A stretch of 6,993 nucleotides of DNA from Spirochaetales bacterium. Its GTDB lineage: Bacteria > Spirochaetota > Spirochaetia > JABMQR01. Shown here one piece after another: positions 5,881 through 6,993 of this stretch (positions are counted from its first letter, which is position 1; each line of letters starts with the position of its first letter). A program made the translations under genes and the position numbers. Location of the stretch: contig JAGLNY010000194.1 of the NCBI GenBank assembly GCA_023139255.1, forward strand, positions 1-6,993, read 5' to 3'. Under the pieces are notes generated by a model that saw nothing but the letters and a program-made list of their open reading frames with translations, ran no database searches and was not told the DNA's origin.

Positions 5881-6102
5881 ATGGAAGAAAAAGTAAAACT
5901 TGCTATTAATGATATTAGGCCATCTCTCCAAAACGACGGTGGCGATATTGATTTTGTCAGCCTTGATGGAGATATTGTCAGCGTTCGTCTAACCGGAGCT
6001 TGTGCAGGATGCCCGATGTCCCAAATGACCTTAAAACAGGGAGTGGAAAGATATTTAAGAGAAAAAGTTTCTCCCACACTGGAAGTTGTATCAGTTAACT
6101 AA
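5881..6102 (+). CDS. NifU C-terminal-domain (Nfu-type) Fe-S cluster scaffold protein
   Basis: This 73-residue protein consists of a single Nfu domain. It has the family pattern of an opening helix (VKLAINDIRPSLQNDGGDIDFV, residues 5-26), a beta strand (IVSVRLTGAC), the cluster-binding CAGC motif (C41 and C44) followed by PMSQMTLKQGVERYLRE, and a closing strand. Nfu proteins hold a 4Fe-4S cluster between two subunits through these cysteines and pass it to apo-enzymes in the cytoplasm. The protein lacks the IscU-like and ferredoxin-like domains of full NifU, and no other Fe-S assembly gene is in the window. The start is well supported by GAAAGGAG six bases upstream. It is transcribed away from parA and ends at a strong terminator. 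Confidence 0.95.
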   Translation: MEEKVKLAINDIRPSLQNDGGDIDFVSLDGDIVSVRLTGACAGCPMSQMTLKQGVERYLREKVSPTLEVVSVN

Positions 6103-6135
6103 TATTCAACGGCCTCCTGTTACGGAGCACCTCAC

Positions 6136-6166
6136 AAACGGCGAAGTTGTTTTTCGCCGTTTTTTT
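6136..6166 (+). terminator. Rho-independent terminator after nfu
   Basis: AAACGGCGAA (6136-6145) and TTCGCCGTTT (6153-6162) pair perfectly around a 7-base loop. A run of seven T follows the GC-rich part (6160-6166). It lies 33 bases after the nfu stop. In the gyrA direction only TTT follows the stem, so it should terminate less well there. Confidence 0.88.
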
Positions 6167-6184
6167 GTTTCACGTGAAACAAAA
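6163..6184. other. parS, ParB-binding centromere site
   Basis: The 16 bp core at 6166-6181 reads TGTTTCACGTGAAACA, the fully symmetric form of the bacterial parS consensus (the Bacillus reference site differs at one position). The symmetry continues to a 22 bp perfect palindrome over 6163-6184. It lies between the converging nfu and gyrA genes, 8 bp from the gyrA stop, and its first bases are shared with the terminator T-tract. With parA and parB nearby, this is the expected loading site for ParB. Confidence 0.95.
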
Positions 6185-6192
6185 TTGTTCGT

Positions 6193-6993
6193 TTATTCCT
6201 CTTCTTCCTGTTCTTCTTCAAGATTGTCTTCATCTTTTTCCGTTCTTGCAATTGAGACAATCTGATCGGGTTTTCTTATCGAATTTACAATAACACCGCC
6301 TGCGTTTCGACCCTGCACAGGAATCAGCGCTGCGTTAGTCCGTATGGATAGCCCAAGTGCTGTAATACACATTAAGTCATGTTCTTCGTTAACAGATAGA
6401 ACTCCTATGATTTCCCCGGTTTTTTCAAAAAATTTATAACAAATCTGCCCCTTTGTTCCCCTTGAATGAGTAGCGAAGCTACTAAACTCTAATCTTTTCC
6501 CATATCCGTTGGTAGTAAGTATTAATATTTTATTATTTTCGTTTACACGAAGAATGCCGGCAACTTCGTCTATGGCTGACAGTCTGATTCCGCGAACGCC
6601 TCTGGAGGCTCTGCCCATGGCTCTAACTAATTTCTCAGAAAATCTAACTGCCTTCCCTTTTCTGGTAACCAGCAAGGCCTCATCCTCACCGGAAGTTAAT
6701 AACGCACTTACTAATTTATCGCCGCTGTCCAGATTTATAGCTGCTATTCCTCTTGTTTTAGCATTTTTAAACAGAGGAATCTCTACTTTTTTAACGACAC
6801 CTCTGAGCGTAGCCATAAATAAGTATTTGTTTGGAGAAAAATCCTTAAATGTTATTATTGCTGTTATGTCTTCATCCGCAGAAATAGCTAAAAGAGATTT
6901 AATATGGCTCCCTTTCGAAGTTCTTGACCCTTCGGGAATTTCATAAACCTTAATCCAATATGCTTTCCCTTCAGAAGTTACAAAAAGGACGTG
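6193..6993 (-). CDS. gyrA: DNA gyrase subunit A, C-terminal part (5' end outside window)
   Basis: The minus-strand frame is open from the window edge to TAA at 6195-6193, giving the last 266 residues. The ATG at 6816 is internal, because coding continues upstream of it (HVLFVTSEGKAYWIKVYEIPEGSR). By alignment from memory with E. coli GyrA, the fragment begins a little after the GyrA-box, so most of the beta-pinwheel that wraps DNA is present. The catalytic tyrosine domain and the box itself are off the edge. Typical blade sequences include MGRASRGVRGIRL, NGYGKRLEF, THSRGTKGQI and QGRNAGGVIV. The tail is strongly acidic (EDNLEEEQEEEE), and acidic tails are known to modulate DNA wrapping in other GyrA proteins. 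A ParC/topoisomerase IV subunit is the alternative, but the blade motifs fit GyrA better. Confidence 0.93.
   Translation of the reverse strand, partial: HVLFVTSEGKAYWIKVYEIPEGSRTSKGSHIKSLLAISADEDITAIITFKDFSPNKYLFMATLRGVVKKVEIPLFKNAKTRGIAAINLDSGDKLVSALLTSGEDEALLVTRKGKAVRFSEKLVRAMGRASRGVRGIRLSAIDEVAGILRVNENNKILILTTNGYGKRLEFSSFATHSRGTKGQICYKFFEKTGEIIGVLSVNEEHDLMCITALGLSIRTNAALIPVQGRNAGGVIVNSIRKPDQIVSIARTEKDEDNLEEEQEEEE

Noticed and set aside
5772..6077. A long upstream extension of the parA reading frame, giving about 354 residues
   Set aside because: It lies antisense across nfu, whose frame is clearly a conserved Fe-S domain. The extension has no family resemblance, and ParA proteins begin just before KGGVGKTT.
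6109..6131. Second small hairpin (CTCC/GGAG) between the nfu stop and its terminator
   Set aside because: The stem is only about 4 bp with no T-tract; the stronger terminator follows immediately.
6193..6816. A separate 207-residue protein starting at the ATG at 6816
   Set aside because: The frame continues to the window edge with recognisable GyrA sequence upstream of that Met, so it is an internal codon of gyrA.

Overview
The window looks like ordinary chromosomal DNA from a low-to-medium GC bacterium, most likely a spirochaete of the Treponema/Spirochaeta group. The best clue is one protein that fuses a cyclophilin to an FKBP (cyclophilin first), an arrangement I associate with treponemes and a few Bacteroidetes. 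This taxonomic call is inference. No mobile element, CRISPR array, tRNA or rRNA is visible, and no gap between genes exceeds about 125 bases.

Layout, left to right. Bases 1-407 hold the 3' end of a plus-strand gene I do not recognise. A short spacer with a plausible promoter and a clear ribosome-binding site (RBS) leads to a 396-residue TraB/PrgY-family membrane protein (531-1721, plus). Its end overlaps the end of a convergent minus-strand operon. In transcription order that operon is parA/soj (start 5771), parB (8 bp overlap with parA), the cyclophilin-FKBP prolyl isomerase (27 bp gap) and radA (10 bp gap). Divergent from parA, across a 109 bp control region, is a small Nfu-type Fe-S scaffold gene (5881-6102, plus). 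After its terminator comes a perfect ParB-binding site (parS), and then the C-terminal part of gyrA enters from the right edge on the minus strand.

How it fits together. ParA, ParB and parS form a complete chromosome partition (parABS) module within about 2.1 kb. DNA gyrase lies on the far side of parS, so the locus may be near the replication origin, where such sites usually cluster. RadA (branch migration in recombinational repair) and the dual prolyl isomerase appear co-transcribed with the partition genes.

The most interesting parts are regulatory. A 22 bp perfect palindrome contains parS and shares bases with the T-tract of the nfu terminator. The parA and nfu promoters lie back to back, and the parA promoter predicts a leaderless mRNA. 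An 8 bp-stem hairpin would bury the nfu ribosome-binding site. I see no sign of a wholly new multi-gene system.
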